Below, one piece after another: positions 8,381 through 18,000 of a DNA stretch of 41,060 bases. Numbering within the stretch: the first letter of the stretch is position 1; every line of letters begins with the position of its first letter. The notes under the pieces are model-generated. The model saw nothing but the letters and a program-made list of their open reading frames with translations. It ran no database searches and was not told where the DNA came from. Location: assembly GCA_004322005.1 (NCBI GenBank), contig SCRF01000063.1, positions 1 to 41,060 on the forward strand, read 5' to 3'. A program made the position numbers and the translations under genes. This DNA is from Rhodanobacter sp. Its GTDB lineage: Bacteria; Pseudomonadota; Gammaproteobacteria; Xanthomonadales; Rhodanobacteraceae.

Positions 8381-9267
8381 CGTGCCGGACCCTGCGTGGT
8401 CAGCTGCTGCAGGTACTGGCCGTAGCCGGTCTTGGCCAGTGGCGCGGCCAGCGCCAGCAACTGCTCGGTGTCGATCCAGCCGTTGAGGTAGGCGATTTCC
8501 TCCGGGCAGCACACCTTGAGGCCCTGGCGGTTCTCGATCGTCTCGATGTAGTTGCCCGCCTCCATCAGCGATTCGTGGGTGCCGGTGTCGAGCCAGGCGA
8601 AGCCGCGGCCGAGCTGCTCCAAGTGCAGCGAGTCGTCGTCCAGGTAGCAGCGATTGAGGTCGGTGATCTCCAGCTCGCCGCGCGGCGAAGGCTTCAGCGA
8701 CGCGGCGTAGTCGCACACGCGGGCATCGTAGAAGTACAGGCCGGTGACGGCGTAATGCGACTTCGGCTGGGCCGGTTTTTCCTCCAGCCCGATCACCTTG
8801 CCGGCGGCGTCGAATTCGGCCACGCCGTAGCGCTCGGGATCCTTTACCCAATAGCCGAACACCGTGGCACCGTGCTCGCGCGCGGCGGCGCGCTTGAGGC
8901 GCTCGGTGAAGCCGTGGCCGTAGAAGATGTTGTCGCCCAGCACCAAACAGCTCGGCTTGCCGTCGACGAAGTCGCGGCCGATGGTGAATGCCTGCGCCAG
9001 CCCGTCGGGCGAGGGCTGCGCCGCGTAATGGATGTCGATGCCCCATTGTGAGCCATCGCCGAGCAGGCGCTGGAACATCGACTGTTCGTGCGGGGTGTTG
9101 ATCACCAGCACCTCGCGGATGCCGGCCAGCATCAGCGTGGCCAGCGGGTAGTAGATCATCGGCTTGTCGTACACCGGCAGGAGCTGCTTGCTGATGGCGC
9201 GCGTGATCGGGTGCAGCCGGGTGCCGGAACCGCCGGCGAGGATGATGCCTTTCTGCGTATTGTTCAT
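8377..9267 (-). CDS. rmlA: Glucose-1-phosphate thymidylyltransferase
   Basis: First committed step of dTDP-L-rhamnose synthesis, joining glucose-1-phosphate and dTTP. It has 296 residues. Motifs are [15 protein letters not shown] at the N-terminus, [33 protein letters not shown] and the [10 protein letters not shown] metal/sugar segment. The ATG at 9267 overlaps the rmlB stop as ATGA; a longer in-frame version starting at 9318 would run deep into rmlB and is rejected. The 3' end overlaps the rmlC start. Confidence 0.96.
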   Translation of the reverse strand: MNNTQKGIILAGGSGTRLHPITRAISKQLLPVYDKPMIYYPLATLMLAGIREVLVINTPHEQSMFQRLLGDGSQWGIDIHYAAQPSPDGLAQAFTIGRDFVDGKPSCLVLGDNIFYGHGFTERLKRAAAREHGATVFGYWVKDPERYGVAEFDAAGKVIGLEEKPAQPKSHYAVTGLYFYDARVCDYAASLKPSPRGELEITDLNRCYLDDDSLHLEQLGRGFAWLDTGTHESLMEAGNYIETIENRQGLKVCCPEEIAYLNGWIDTEQLLALAAPLAKTGYGQYLQQLTTQGPAR

Positions 9268-10334
9268 GCGCCGAGTCGCTCCATGCGGTAGCTGCCGTCG
9301 AGTACGCGCTGCACCCACGGCTGGTTGGCGAGGTACCAGTCCACCGTCTGCGCGATGCCGGTTTCAAAAGTTTGCGACGGCTTCCAGCCCAGCTCGCGCT
9401 GCAGCTTGCTCGAGTCGATCGCGTAGCGGCGATCGTGGCCGGGGCGGTCCTTCACGTAGGTGATCAGCGATTCGCGCGCGCGGCCGTCGGCCAGCGGGCG
9501 GCGCGCGTCGAGCAACGCGCAGATCGTCTTCACCACGGTGATGTTGGTGCGCTCGGCATTGCCGCCCACGTTGTAGGTCTCGCCCACGCGGCCGGCCTCC
9601 AGCACACGGCGGATCGCGCTGCAGTGGTCGCCCACGAACAGCCAGTCGCGGATGTTGAGGCCGTCGCCGTATACGGGCAATGCTTCGCCGGCCAGCGCCT
9701 TGGCAGTCACCAGCGGAATGAGCTTCTCCGGGAACTGGTACGGCCCGTAGTTGTTCGAGCAGTTGGTGGTGGCCACCGGCAGGCCGTAGGTGTGGTGGAA
9801 CGCACGTACCAGGTGATCGGAGGCGGCCTTCGACGCCGAGTACGGCGAGTTCGGCGCGTACGGCGTGGTCTCGGTGAACTTGCCGTCGGCGCCGAGCGAG
9901 CCGTAGACCTCGTCGGTGGATACGTGCAGGAAACGGAACGCCTCGCGCGCCGCGCCTTCGAGCGAGCGCCAATAGTCGCGCGCACATTCGAGCAGCCCCA
10001 GTGTGCCGACCACGTTGGTCTGCACGAACTCGGCCGGGCCGTCGATCGAGCGGTCCACGTGCGATTCGGCGGCGAAGTTCACGATGGCATCGGGCTTGTG
10101 TTCGGCCAGCAGCTTCGCCACCAGTGCGCGGTCGCCGATGTCGCCCTGCACGAAAACGTGACGCGCATCGCCTTGCAGCGACGCCAGCGTGTCAGGGTTG
10201 CCGGCGTAGGTGAGCTTGTCCAGGTTGATCACGCGCAGGCCGTCAGCCACCACCTGCAGCACGAAATTGGCGCCGATGAAGCCGGCGCCGCCGGTGACCA
10301 GCAGGGTCTTGTTCCATGTGGATGATTCGTTCAT
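9264..10334 (-). CDS. rmlB: dTDP-glucose 4,6-dehydratase
   Basis: An extended SDR of 356 residues that converts dTDP-glucose to the 4-keto-6-deoxy sugar. The NAD motif GGAGFIG is near the N-terminus, followed by [15 protein letters not shown], the catalytic HVSTDEVYG and [10 protein letters not shown], and [15 protein letters not shown], all diagnostic. The ATG at 10334 follows AGGGA at 8 bases; an open frame continues to 10493 but carries no homology. It heads the rmlBACD-manC operon and is divergent from the metB-like gene, so the operon promoter should lie in 10335-10608, though no strong consensus is visible on this strand. Confidence 0.96.
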   Translation of the reverse strand: MNESSTWNKTLLVTGGAGFIGANFVLQVVADGLRVINLDKLTYAGNPDTLASLQGDARHVFVQGDIGDRALVAKLLAEHKPDAIVNFAAESHVDRSIDGPAEFVQTNVVGTLGLLECARDYWRSLEGAAREAFRFLHVSTDEVYGSLGADGKFTETTPYAPNSPYSASKAASDHLVRAFHHTYGLPVATTNCSNNYGPYQFPEKLIPLVTAKALAGEALPVYGDGLNIRDWLFVGDHCSAIRRVLEAGRVGETYNVGGNAERTNITVVKTICALLDARRPLADGRARESLITYVKDRPGHDRRYAIDSSKLQRELGWKPSQTFETGIAQTVDWYLANQPWVQRVLDGSYRMERLGA

Positions 10335-10546
10335 CGATACGTCCCTAAGTTCAACTGAATGGGTCTGCCGGGCAGTTCGAACGCTCAGCGGACAGCAAAT
10401 GATGCCGGTTCTGGCCGCGATGACCAAGCACTGCTCATTCTTGCCAAGCGCGCCATGACGGGTGAAGTGCCGAAAAACCGACAGTTTGCTCACTTTGGGA
10501 TGAACGTTATCCTCACCGGCATGCCCGGCAGCTGCCGCTTAGCGGC

Positions 10547-10552
10547 TAGAAT
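10547..10552 (+). promoter_or_regulatory. Candidate -10 box of the metB-like gene
   Basis: TAGAAT, five of six matches to TATAAT, lies 56 bases before the start codon in the 274-base divergent region between rmlB and this gene. No good -35 is present at 17 bases, so an activator may be needed. This is sequence pattern only. Confidence 0.3.
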
Positions 10553-10608
10553 CATCGGCTTGATCATCATCCATGCGATCCGTCCGGCGGGTCGGGAGAA
10601 ACAGAGCG

Positions 10609-11775
10609 ATGAAAAGCGGCAAGCAACGCAGTGAACAGGGAATGGGCACCCGCGCGATCCATGCCGGTCAGCATCCCGACCCCAGCACCGGCGCCATCAT
10701 GACGCCGATCTACGCCACCTCCACCTACGTGCAGGAGAGTCCAGGCAAGCACAAGGGCTACGAGTATTCGCGCACGCAAAATCCTACGCGGATGGCTTAC
10801 GAGCGCTGCGTGGCGGATCTGGAGGGCGGCGTGAACGGTTTCGCGTTCGCCTCCGGCCTGGCCGCCGCGGCGACCGTGCTGGACCTGCTCGATTCGGGCA
10901 GTCACGTTATCGCAATGGATGATCTCTACGGCGGCACCTACCGCTTGTTCGAGAAGGTGCGCCGGCGTTCGGCCGGGCTGGATTTCAGCTTCATCGACCT
11001 GAACGATGGTGCCGCGCTGAAGGCAGCGCTGAAGCCGAACACCCGGATGATCTGGGCGGAAACGCCGACCAACCCGATGCTGAAGCTGGTCGACCTGGCC
11101 AAGGTCGCCGCGTTCGCGAAGAAGCACGGCCTGATCCTGGTGGTCGACAACACCTTCTGCTCGCCGATGGTGCAGCGCCCGCTGGAATTCGGTGCGGACC
11201 TGGTGCTGCATTCGGCCACCAAGTACATCAACGGCCACTCCGACATGGTCGGCGGCATCGTGGTCGCCGGCAACCAGGACTTGGCCGGCCGGATGGCTTT
11301 CCTGCAGAACTCGGTGGGCGCCGTGGCCGGCCCGTTCGACGCCTTCCTCGCCATGCGCGGGCTGAAGACCCTGCACCTGCGCATGCGCCAGCACTGCGCC
11401 AGCGCGCTGGAGCTGGCGACGTGGCTGCAGAAGCATCCGGCGGTCGAGCGAGTGATCTACCCCGGCCTGAAGAGCCACCCGCAGCACGCGCTGGCGAAAC
11501 GCCAGATGCACGGCTTCGGCGGCATCGTCACGATCGAGGTGAAGGGCGGCCTGAAGAAGGCCAAGCGCATGCTGGAACGCTGCGAACTGTTCGCGCTGGC
11601 CGAATCGCTCGGCGGCGTCGAGAGCTTGATCGAACACCCCGCCATCATGACCCATGCCTCGGTGCCTGCAGCCAATCGCAAGCGACTGGGCATCAGTGAC
11701 GGATTAATCCGGTTGTCGGTGGGGGTGGAGGATTGTCAAGATTTGACCGATGAGCTTGAGCGTGCACTCAAATGA
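10609..11775 (+). CDS. metB: Cystathionine gamma-synthase/lyase, PLP-dependent
   Basis: A 388-residue cytoplasmic PLP enzyme of the Cys/Met metabolism family. Motifs are TRAIHAGQ at the start, PIYATSTYVQ, YEYSRTQNPTR, FASGLAAAATV, the PLP aspartate strand VVDNTFCSP and the Schiff-base lysine in SATKYINGHSD, followed by SLGGVESLIEHPA and RLSVGVED. GGGAGAA at 10594-10600 supports the ATG at 10609; an upstream ATG at 10573 has no ribosome site. Synthase and lyase cannot be separated by eye. The gene marks one border of the LPS locus in xanthomonads, and G+C falls sharply right after it. Confidence 0.9.
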   Translation: MKSGKQRSEQGMGTRAIHAGQHPDPSTGAIMTPIYATSTYVQESPGKHKGYEYSRTQNPTRMAYERCVADLEGGVNGFAFASGLAAAATVLDLLDSGSHVIAMDDLYGGTYRLFEKVRRRSAGLDFSFIDLNDGAALKAALKPNTRMIWAETPTNPMLKLVDLAKVAAFAKKHGLILVVDNTFCSPMVQRPLEFGADLVLHSATKYINGHSDMVGGIVVAGNQDLAGRMAFLQNSVGAVAGPFDAFLAMRGLKTLHLRMRQHCASALELATWLQKHPAVERVIYPGLKSHPQHALAKRQMHGFGGIVTIEVKGGLKKAKRMLERCELFALAESLGGVESLIEHPAIMTHASVPAANRKRLGISDGLIRLSVGVEDCQDLTDELERALK

Positions 11776-12133
11776 GGTTCTCCTAAAGAATGTTTGGACA
11801 AATCTCGATTTAGTGATGGCGCATCGCATAGTCATTGATGCGACAGATCTGAATTCGAGGCGATGACTTGTTCAGACATTCCTTGGGTCTGGAATAGATC
11901 GGACCATTGCTTGAGGATTCAACACGTAGTGAGCAATTCTTTGAGCAGACAGGTATCAGCCGAGTAACAATGCGCTAAAACAACAGCTTGGATAATGGTT
12001 GGCGCATCGCTAATTTGCAGCCGAGCGCATTCGTCGAAAAGCAACAGCATGCATGGGGGTGAAATGCGTGACGGGTAAGAGAAAAAACATAATGCAGGAA
12101 AGAGATAGTGCTCCGATATACAGAAGGAACTTC
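11776..12133. other. Non-coding leader of the low-GC polysaccharide operon
   Basis: A 358-base stretch with no convincing gene. It holds the 11-base direct repeat TGGCGCATCGC (11817-11827 and 12000-12010) and a possible -10 GATAAT (11991-11996) without a good -35. No JUMPstart or ops-like element was seen. It must contain the promoter of the wzm operon or its remains. Confidence 0.5.
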
Positions 12134-12964
12134 ATGATCTCTCACAAAGCACCGTCCGTCTCACTCCAGTCATTGACCCGAAGTCTATGGCGGAATCGCG
12201 GACTAATCATGCAAATGACTCGACGCGAAGTTGTGGGTCGTTATAAGGGTTCGGTGTTGGGGTTGGCGTGGTCATTCTTCAATCCCTTATTTATGTTGGT
12301 TGTATACACATTTGTATTTTCAGTGGTTTTCAAGTCGCGCTGGGGTGTGAGTCAGGATGAGGGGAAAACTCAATTTGCTATAATACTGTTTGTCGGCATG
12401 ATCGTGCATGGTCTGTTAGCGGAGGTTCTAAATCGTGCTCCGACCCTCATTATCTCGAACGTCAATTATGTGAAGAAAGTTGTTTTCCCGATTGAAGTGC
12501 TTCCAGTCGTTACTATGGGTGCCGCATTATTTCACTCCATGGTTAGTCTGGTCGTGTTACTGAGCGCATTCGCCCTCTTTAATGGGTATCTCAATTGGAC
12601 CATAGTATTTGTTCCCGTAATTTTATTCCCGTTTGTCATTTTCACCCTGGCACTGGCATGGATTCTCGCGTCGCTAGGTGTTTTTCTGCGTGATGTCGGC
12701 CAGGCTATCAGCATAGTAACGATGGTGATGTTGTTCCTGTCCCCGGTTTTCTATCCGATGTCATCGGTGCCCGAGTCACTTCGCCCCTGGATCATGGCAA
12801 ATCCCCTCACATTCATCATCGGACAGACCCGCGAAGTAGTCATTTGGGGACACATGCCAGACTGGTTGGGGCTGGGTGTATATATGTTGGGAGCTGTGGC
12901 TGTCGCGTCGGCAGGTTATGCCTGGTTCCAGAAAACAAGGAAAGGGTTCGCCGATGTCCTCTAA
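12134..12964 (+). CDS. wzm: ABC-2 polysaccharide export permease
   Basis: A 276-residue inner-membrane subunit that, with Wzt, moves a finished undecaprenyl-diphosphate-linked O polysaccharide to the periplasm. The N-terminal segment MQMTRREVVGRYKGSVLG is the typical interface helix. About six hydrophobic helices follow, ending with YPMSSVPESLRPWIMANPL and a C-terminal helix. The ATG at 12134 has GAAGGA 5 bases upstream; in-frame starts at 12053 and 12092 lack this. Its end overlaps the wzt start by 11 bases. Codon use is clearly less GC-biased than in metB or rml. Confidence 0.92.
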   Translation: MISHKAPSVSLQSLTRSLWRNRGLIMQMTRREVVGRYKGSVLGLAWSFFNPLFMLVVYTFVFSVVFKSRWGVSQDEGKTQFAIILFVGMIVHGLLAEVLNRAPTLIISNVNYVKKVVFPIEVLPVVTMGAALFHSMVSLVVLLSAFALFNGYLNWTIVFVPVILFPFVIFTLALAWILASLGVFLRDVGQAISIVTMVMLFLSPVFYPMSSVPESLRPWIMANPLTFIIGQTREVVIWGHMPDWLGLGVYMLGAVAVASAGYAWFQKTRKGFADVL

Positions 12965-14312
12965 CGATTTATCCATCCGTGTGAGTGGACTCAGCAAGTG
13001 TTACCAGATTTACGATTCCCCTCGTGATCGACTGAAGCAATTTGTGGGTCCCCGCCTGCAGCGGTTGGCCGGGCGGCCGCCAAGGCAGTATTTTCGCGAA
13101 TTCTGGGCGCTCAAGGACGTTTCTTTTGAAATTAAGCGAGGCGAAACCATAGGCATCATCGGGCGTAATGGTTCGGGGAAATCCACTCTGCTGCAAATGA
13201 TCTGCGGCACGCTTACGCCTACGATTGGCGATGTGGAAACAAATGGACGTGTTGCCGCTCTATTGGAGCTTGGCTCGGGTTTTAATCCCGAGTTTACCGG
13301 GCACGACAACGTCTATATGAACGGGGCCGTACTGGGTTTGAGCAAGGAGGAAGTGGACGAGCGATTCGATGACATAGTGGCATTTGCTGATATCGGTCAA
13401 TTCATCGAGCAACCGGTCAAGACTTATTCCAGTGGCATGGTCGTTCGGTTGGCCTTTGCGGTTCAGGCGACCATCAATCCGGATATTTTCGTTGTTGACG
13501 AGGCGCTTGCCGTCGGCGATGAAAAATTTCAGCGCAAATGTTTTGCTCGTTTGGAGGAATTGAAGAACAGGGGTTCCTCGATCCTCTTCGTTTCCCATTC
13601 GCCGATGAGTGTTATTGAACTTTGCGACAAGACGTTGCTGCTAGAACGCGGCCAACGACTTCTCTATGGTCCGGCACCGGAGGCTGTGCGCGCATACCAA
13701 AAGCTCATTTACGCACCGGCCGAGCATCAAGAGCGCATGGTTCAGGAATATCGTCTCGCGGATCAGTCGGGCTTGGACATCAAAGACATTGACTCTGGCA
13801 AATCGGCGCCCACCCAAGAGGCGATTGATTCCAGTGACTTCGATCCTGGGCTGGTACCGGAGACCACTACGGTTTATCCGATACAGGGTGCCGAGATTTT
13901 CTCTTTTCAGGTAGTTGACTCGCGGCAACGTGTGGTGAACGTGCTTGAGCCACGTGGCAGCTACGAATTTATTGTGTCCGGTAGGTTCACGGCTGATGTT
14001 GCGGCGGTCTATTTCGGAATCCATATTCGTTCCACTTCAGGGCTTGTAGTTACCGGGCAACGCTATCCTGAGGAGGGGAATTATATTGGATGTGCACGTG
14101 CTGGCCAGAATTTTCGCATAAGTTTTGGTTTCAGGATGGATGTCCTACCAGGCATCTATTTCATTGGAGGTGGTGTTTGGTCGAACGAAGAACCAAACTG
14201 CCTGCATCGTATAATGGACGCAATCATGATTCGTGTCATGCCAGTTGATAAGCAGAGATCATTTGGCTATGTCGATATATCGCTTAATGAGCCTCGGTTG
14301 GATATTGCTTAG
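12954..14312 (+). CDS. wzt: ABC transporter ATPase with C-terminal O-antigen-binding domain
   Basis: A 452-residue protein. The nucleotide-binding domain spans about 1-245, with Walker A GRNGSGKST (70-78), signature YSSGM (158-162), Walker B IFVVDEA (178-184) and H-loop SHS (214-216). After a linker, residues about 305-452 form a beta-rich domain (FSFQVVDSRQRVVNVLEP, FGIHIRSTSGLVVTGQ, PGIYFIGGGVW) like the Wzt C-terminal domain. In systems such as E. coli O9a that domain binds the capped non-reducing end and so ties export to chain termination. Its presence predicts that this polymer also carries a terminal cap. The start follows AAGGAAAGGG. Confidence 0.93.
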   Translation: MSSNDLSIRVSGLSKCYQIYDSPRDRLKQFVGPRLQRLAGRPPRQYFREFWALKDVSFEIKRGETIGIIGRNGSGKSTLLQMICGTLTPTIGDVETNGRVAALLELGSGFNPEFTGHDNVYMNGAVLGLSKEEVDERFDDIVAFADIGQFIEQPVKTYSSGMVVRLAFAVQATINPDIFVVDEALAVGDEKFQRKCFARLEELKNRGSSILFVSHSPMSVIELCDKTLLLERGQRLLYGPAPEAVRAYQKLIYAPAEHQERMVQEYRLADQSGLDIKDIDSGKSAPTQEAIDSSDFDPGLVPETTTVYPIQGAEIFSFQVVDSRQRVVNVLEPRGSYEFIVSGRFTADVAAVYFGIHIRSTSGLVVTGQRYPEEGNYIGCARAGQNFRISFGFRMDVLPGIYFIGGGVWSNEEPNCLHRIMDAIMIRVMPVDKQRSFGYVDISLNEPRLDIA

Positions 14313-14326
14313 GACCTCTCACAATA

Positions 14327-14998
14327 ATGGCTGATCTATTGGCACTTGGCGACTCGCATTTAGACGCACTCAAATTCGCTGCTGACCTTGGTGTACTGAA
14401 GGTCAATCGTTACTCGTTTTCGATTGTTCCGGGTGCCACCGCTGTCGGACTGAGGAACCCAAACTCACAGACCGATGCCGTTAATATATTCAAGGCAGCG
14501 CTCGCGGATCAACCCAAAGATTCTTGTGTGATCATCCATTTAGGCGAAGTTGATTGTGGTTTTGTGATTTGGTGGCGAGCCAAAGAATACGGAGAGAATG
14601 TTGACGCTCAATTCCGCGAATCGATTCGAGCGTACAAGTTGTTTTTGGTAGAAATTCTTGAGATGGGGTTTAGCAGACTATGCATAGCCGGGGCAAGTTT
14701 GCCAACCATCCGCGACCAAGTCGATTTTGGCGATGTGGCCAATAAAAGAGCCGACGTCAAAGTCGCCTTGTCAGTACGTACGGAGCTGACGCTATCGTAC
14801 AATCGTGAATTGAAAGCATTGGCGGATGAACTGGGTATTGGGTATTTCGATGTCACGGATGCGGTATTGGACCGATCTTCCCGGTTGGTCCATGATTTTT
14901 ATCGAAACCCGGACCCGAGTGATCACCATCTTGACAGGAAAAAAACAGTGAGTGTGTGGGCGGCAATGTGCAACGCGTTCGTATCAGGGCAATCATGA
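14327..14998 (+). CDS. SGNH/GDSL-type hydrolase-like protein
   Basis: A 223-residue soluble protein without a signal peptide. Three SGNH blocks can be seen: LALGDSH with the nucleophile serine at residue 10, HLGEVDCG around 71-78 in place of the usual GxND, and DHHLD from about residue 199 supplying the Asp-His pair. Such proteins in polysaccharide loci often deacylate or modify sugars, or accompany sulfotransferase and acyltransferase genes, but the substrate is unknown. It starts 14 bases after wzt and belongs to the same operon. The missing asparagine in block III leaves catalysis uncertain. Confidence 0.6.
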   Translation: MADLLALGDSHLDALKFAADLGVLKVNRYSFSIVPGATAVGLRNPNSQTDAVNIFKAALADQPKDSCVIIHLGEVDCGFVIWWRAKEYGENVDAQFRESIRAYKLFLVEILEMGFSRLCIAGASLPTIRDQVDFGDVANKRADVKVALSVRTELTLSYNRELKALADELGIGYFDVTDAVLDRSSRLVHDFYRNPDPSDHHLDRKKTVSVWAAMCNAFVSGQS

Positions 14999-15071
14999 AG
15001 TCGTTTTGGCAGTGTGCATCTTGCTTACTGGTTTGTACGACGCCCATGTTGAATTAGTGAGGTAATGAGTA

Positions 15072-18000
15072 ATGCCAGGTCCTCTGGTTCCAGCTGTTGG
15101 CGCAGAGATCGATTGGAGCTACCTCCGATGGAACAGCTATTTGTCGACGCGTCGCAAATTGTTGTACGTGGCTACTCCGAAAGTGGCCTGTACTTCATTG
15201 AAGTGGTGGTTTGCAGCGTTGGAGGGGTATGCGCAAGTACTGCGTGGTTCGAACGGGAGCCTCGAGACGGATCCGGATCTTGTCATACACGACACTTTCC
15301 ACAAAGTTGCCCCGAACGTAACTGGATTGCTGCCGGATGCGTTGGCTGAAGCGCTGGCGTCCGAAGACTATTTCAGATTTGCGGTGGTACGAAATCCGTA
15401 CAAGCGAATTTTTTCTGCATGGCAGTCCAAGATTTTGCTGCGTGAACCTCTACAGATTGGAGCATATTTGGGGCACGACTTTGTCCATCACCCAATTAAG
15501 AATCCGGGTGATATATCTATTGCGTTCGAGAGATTTCTCGAATACTTGGCGGGCAATGAACCATCTGTTTTCTGGGATCTGCATTGGACACCTCAGGTAG
15601 AGATTTTACGTCCCGAGCTTATCAATTACTCGATACTTGCCAAGATAGAAGATACAGCCCCGCTTAGTCAGGCGTTGCTGGCATGGCTTGGACCGGGTAT
15701 TCAGGGTCCTTTTGGGGCGAAGCGTTCGAACGAAAGCCTTATTCCCTATCTGCCTGAACTGATTTCAGTGCGGAGTTGCCAGTTGATCCGTTCCATTTAT
15801 GCTCGTGATTTTGAAGTATTTGGATATGGAGCGGATAAGCCTTCCAGTACAGTCAAGTTTTCCGCAGCTCAATTCGATGTTTCGGTTCACGCGATCAACA
15901 TGCTCCGCGGCAAGAACCAGCGTCTTGCGGAAATTCAGACGGCCCAGAAATCACAATTGTCCATTCTGGACGGCACTCTTATTGAGAAAGAAGCGAAAAT
16001 TGCCGCTCTTTCCCAAGAGTTGGCGGGCCGCGAGGCGGCGATGGGGTCGCTCAACGAAGAGGCGCGAGGTCGGGATGAGATGATCGCGAGGGTCAATCTG
16101 CTGCTGGTTGACCGCGACAAGACCTTGGCTGAACTAGGGCATGCGGTGAAAGATGGGGGTATTCAAGTTGGTACGCTTACCAGCATGTTGGCGGAGAGCA
16201 AAGATGAATTCCGCCAGTTCAAGGCGGATCGAGACGCTCAGGTAGCGATGCTTGAGGGGGGCTTGCTGGACCGGGATACGGCGCTTAGCAAGCTGGGTGA
16301 AGCATTGGCTGAGCGTATCAAGCAGCAAGAGAGCCTCAGCCAAACGCTGAAAGAACACGACGAGGAACTTAACCAGTTCAAGGCTGATCGAGACGCCCGG
16401 GTTACCATGCTTGAAGAGATGCTGCTGGATCGGGACGCGAGGATAGGCGAACTGAGTGAAGCGTTGGCTGAGCGTATCAGGCAACAAGATGATCTCGGCC
16501 GAACGTTGAAAGAGCGCGACGGTGAGCTTAACCAGTTCAAGGCTGATCGGGACGCTCAGGTTGCCATGCTTGAAGGGGCTCTGGTAGATCGGGACGCGAG
16601 GATCGGAGAGCTGAGTGAAACGTTGGCTGAGCGTATCAGGCAACAAGATGATCTCGGCCGAACGTTGAAAGAGCGCGCCGATGAGCTTAACCAGTTCAAG
16701 GCTGATCGGGACGCTCAGGTTGCCATGCTTGAAGGAGCTTTGGTAGATCGGGACGCGAAGATAGGTGAGCTGAGTGAAACGTTGGCCGCGCGTGTCGAGC
16801 AGAGTGATGGCATTGCAAGCAATTTGGCGATAAAGACTCGCGAACTGGACGAGTTTCGCCAGTTGCTCGATGATTCCCGTGCAGAACTCAGAAAAGTATC
16901 GATGATCAAGGAGGAACTTGAGGACATGAACAGTCGTATGCGGGGCACGGCGGTGTGGCGACTTGCCAGCAAACTCAGCTTGGTGAGAACACCATCTGTT
17001 GGTCAAGATGGTTTCAGAGCTGCAGGTACCAAAGTACCAAAGGGATTCGACGCCTCCTGGTATTTGAAGGAATACCCCGATGTTGCTGCCAGTGGTATGG
17101 ACCCATATGAACATTACGTTCTGGCAGGGAAAAGCGAGGGTCGTCGGCCGGCACCGGTCCCTCGCTCGCGCCTGAAGAAGCTACGCGTTCTTCGTTCTGG
17201 GTTGCTGGCGGCGGTGAGGCAAGCTGGTGGAGTCCGGAAGGCTGTCGAAAAAGTGACTACCGTGGCCAAGCGTGATGGCTGGTTTGTGCCAGATTTCGAC
17301 GAGGCGTTCTACTTGGAGATGTACCCTGATATTCGCGAAGCAGGGATGGACCCATATGAGCACTTTGTTCAGCATGGCAGGGCCGAAGGCCGTATAGGTA
17401 GAAGTCCCGATCTGAAGTTACAGAAGGGTGCGGTACGGTTGGATGCAGCGAGAAAAACGGTGCTTGTAGTCAGTCATGAAGCATCGCGAACGGGCGCTCC
17501 AATCCTCAGTCTCAATATAGCGAGAGAGCTGCAGAAGCGATTCAATGTCATTGCTCTAGTGCTCGGCGACGGGCCTATGATGGCAGCCTTCCGCGAAGTG
17601 GTGCCTGTAGTGGTCGAGCCGGTGTCCGTCAGGGGCAATGTCGGCATGGCTAGTAATGTGATCACGCAGCTGGCGCAGTCGTACGAATTTGATTTCGCCA
17701 TTGTGAACAGCATCGAGTCCCGTTTCGTTCTCAAGGAATTGGCGAAATTATCTATTCCAGCAATCAGTCTTATCCATGAATTTGCCGCATACACCAGGCC
17801 CATCGACGCGTTTCGCTTTGCCATTCTGTGGGCGGCAGAAACGGTGTTTTCGGCACGGATAACCCATGAAAATGCAATTGCCGCCTTCCCGGAGCTGGCG
17901 GGGCAACCGTTCCACATCATGCCGCAGGGTCGCTGCAGCATGCTTGCTCACGCTGTTGACCCTGAAAGCCAGGCGGTCGAAAGGAGTCGACTATTACGCA

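Noticed and set aside
10335-10493. N-terminal extension of rmlB to 10493
   Set aside because: The extra residues have no homology, and the ATG at 10334 has a ribosome site and matches the family start.
11776-12133. JUMPstart/ops antitermination element before the O-antigen operon
   Set aside because: No GGCGGTAGCGT-like sequence was found in the leader on either strand.
15065-15349. 94-codon frame starting just before the mosaic gene
   Set aside because: It overlaps the sulfotransferase domain in another frame, with no motif; the ribosome site at 15059-15063 fits the long gene better.
16215-16800. Regular repeats as a CRISPR array
   Set aside because: Units are 159 bp, contiguous and in frame within a protein gene, without spacer/repeat alternation.
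16134-17114. 326-codon open frame antisense to the coiled-coil region
   Set aside because: Its internal repetition only mirrors the 159-bp repeats of the sense gene; no start signal or domain is seen.
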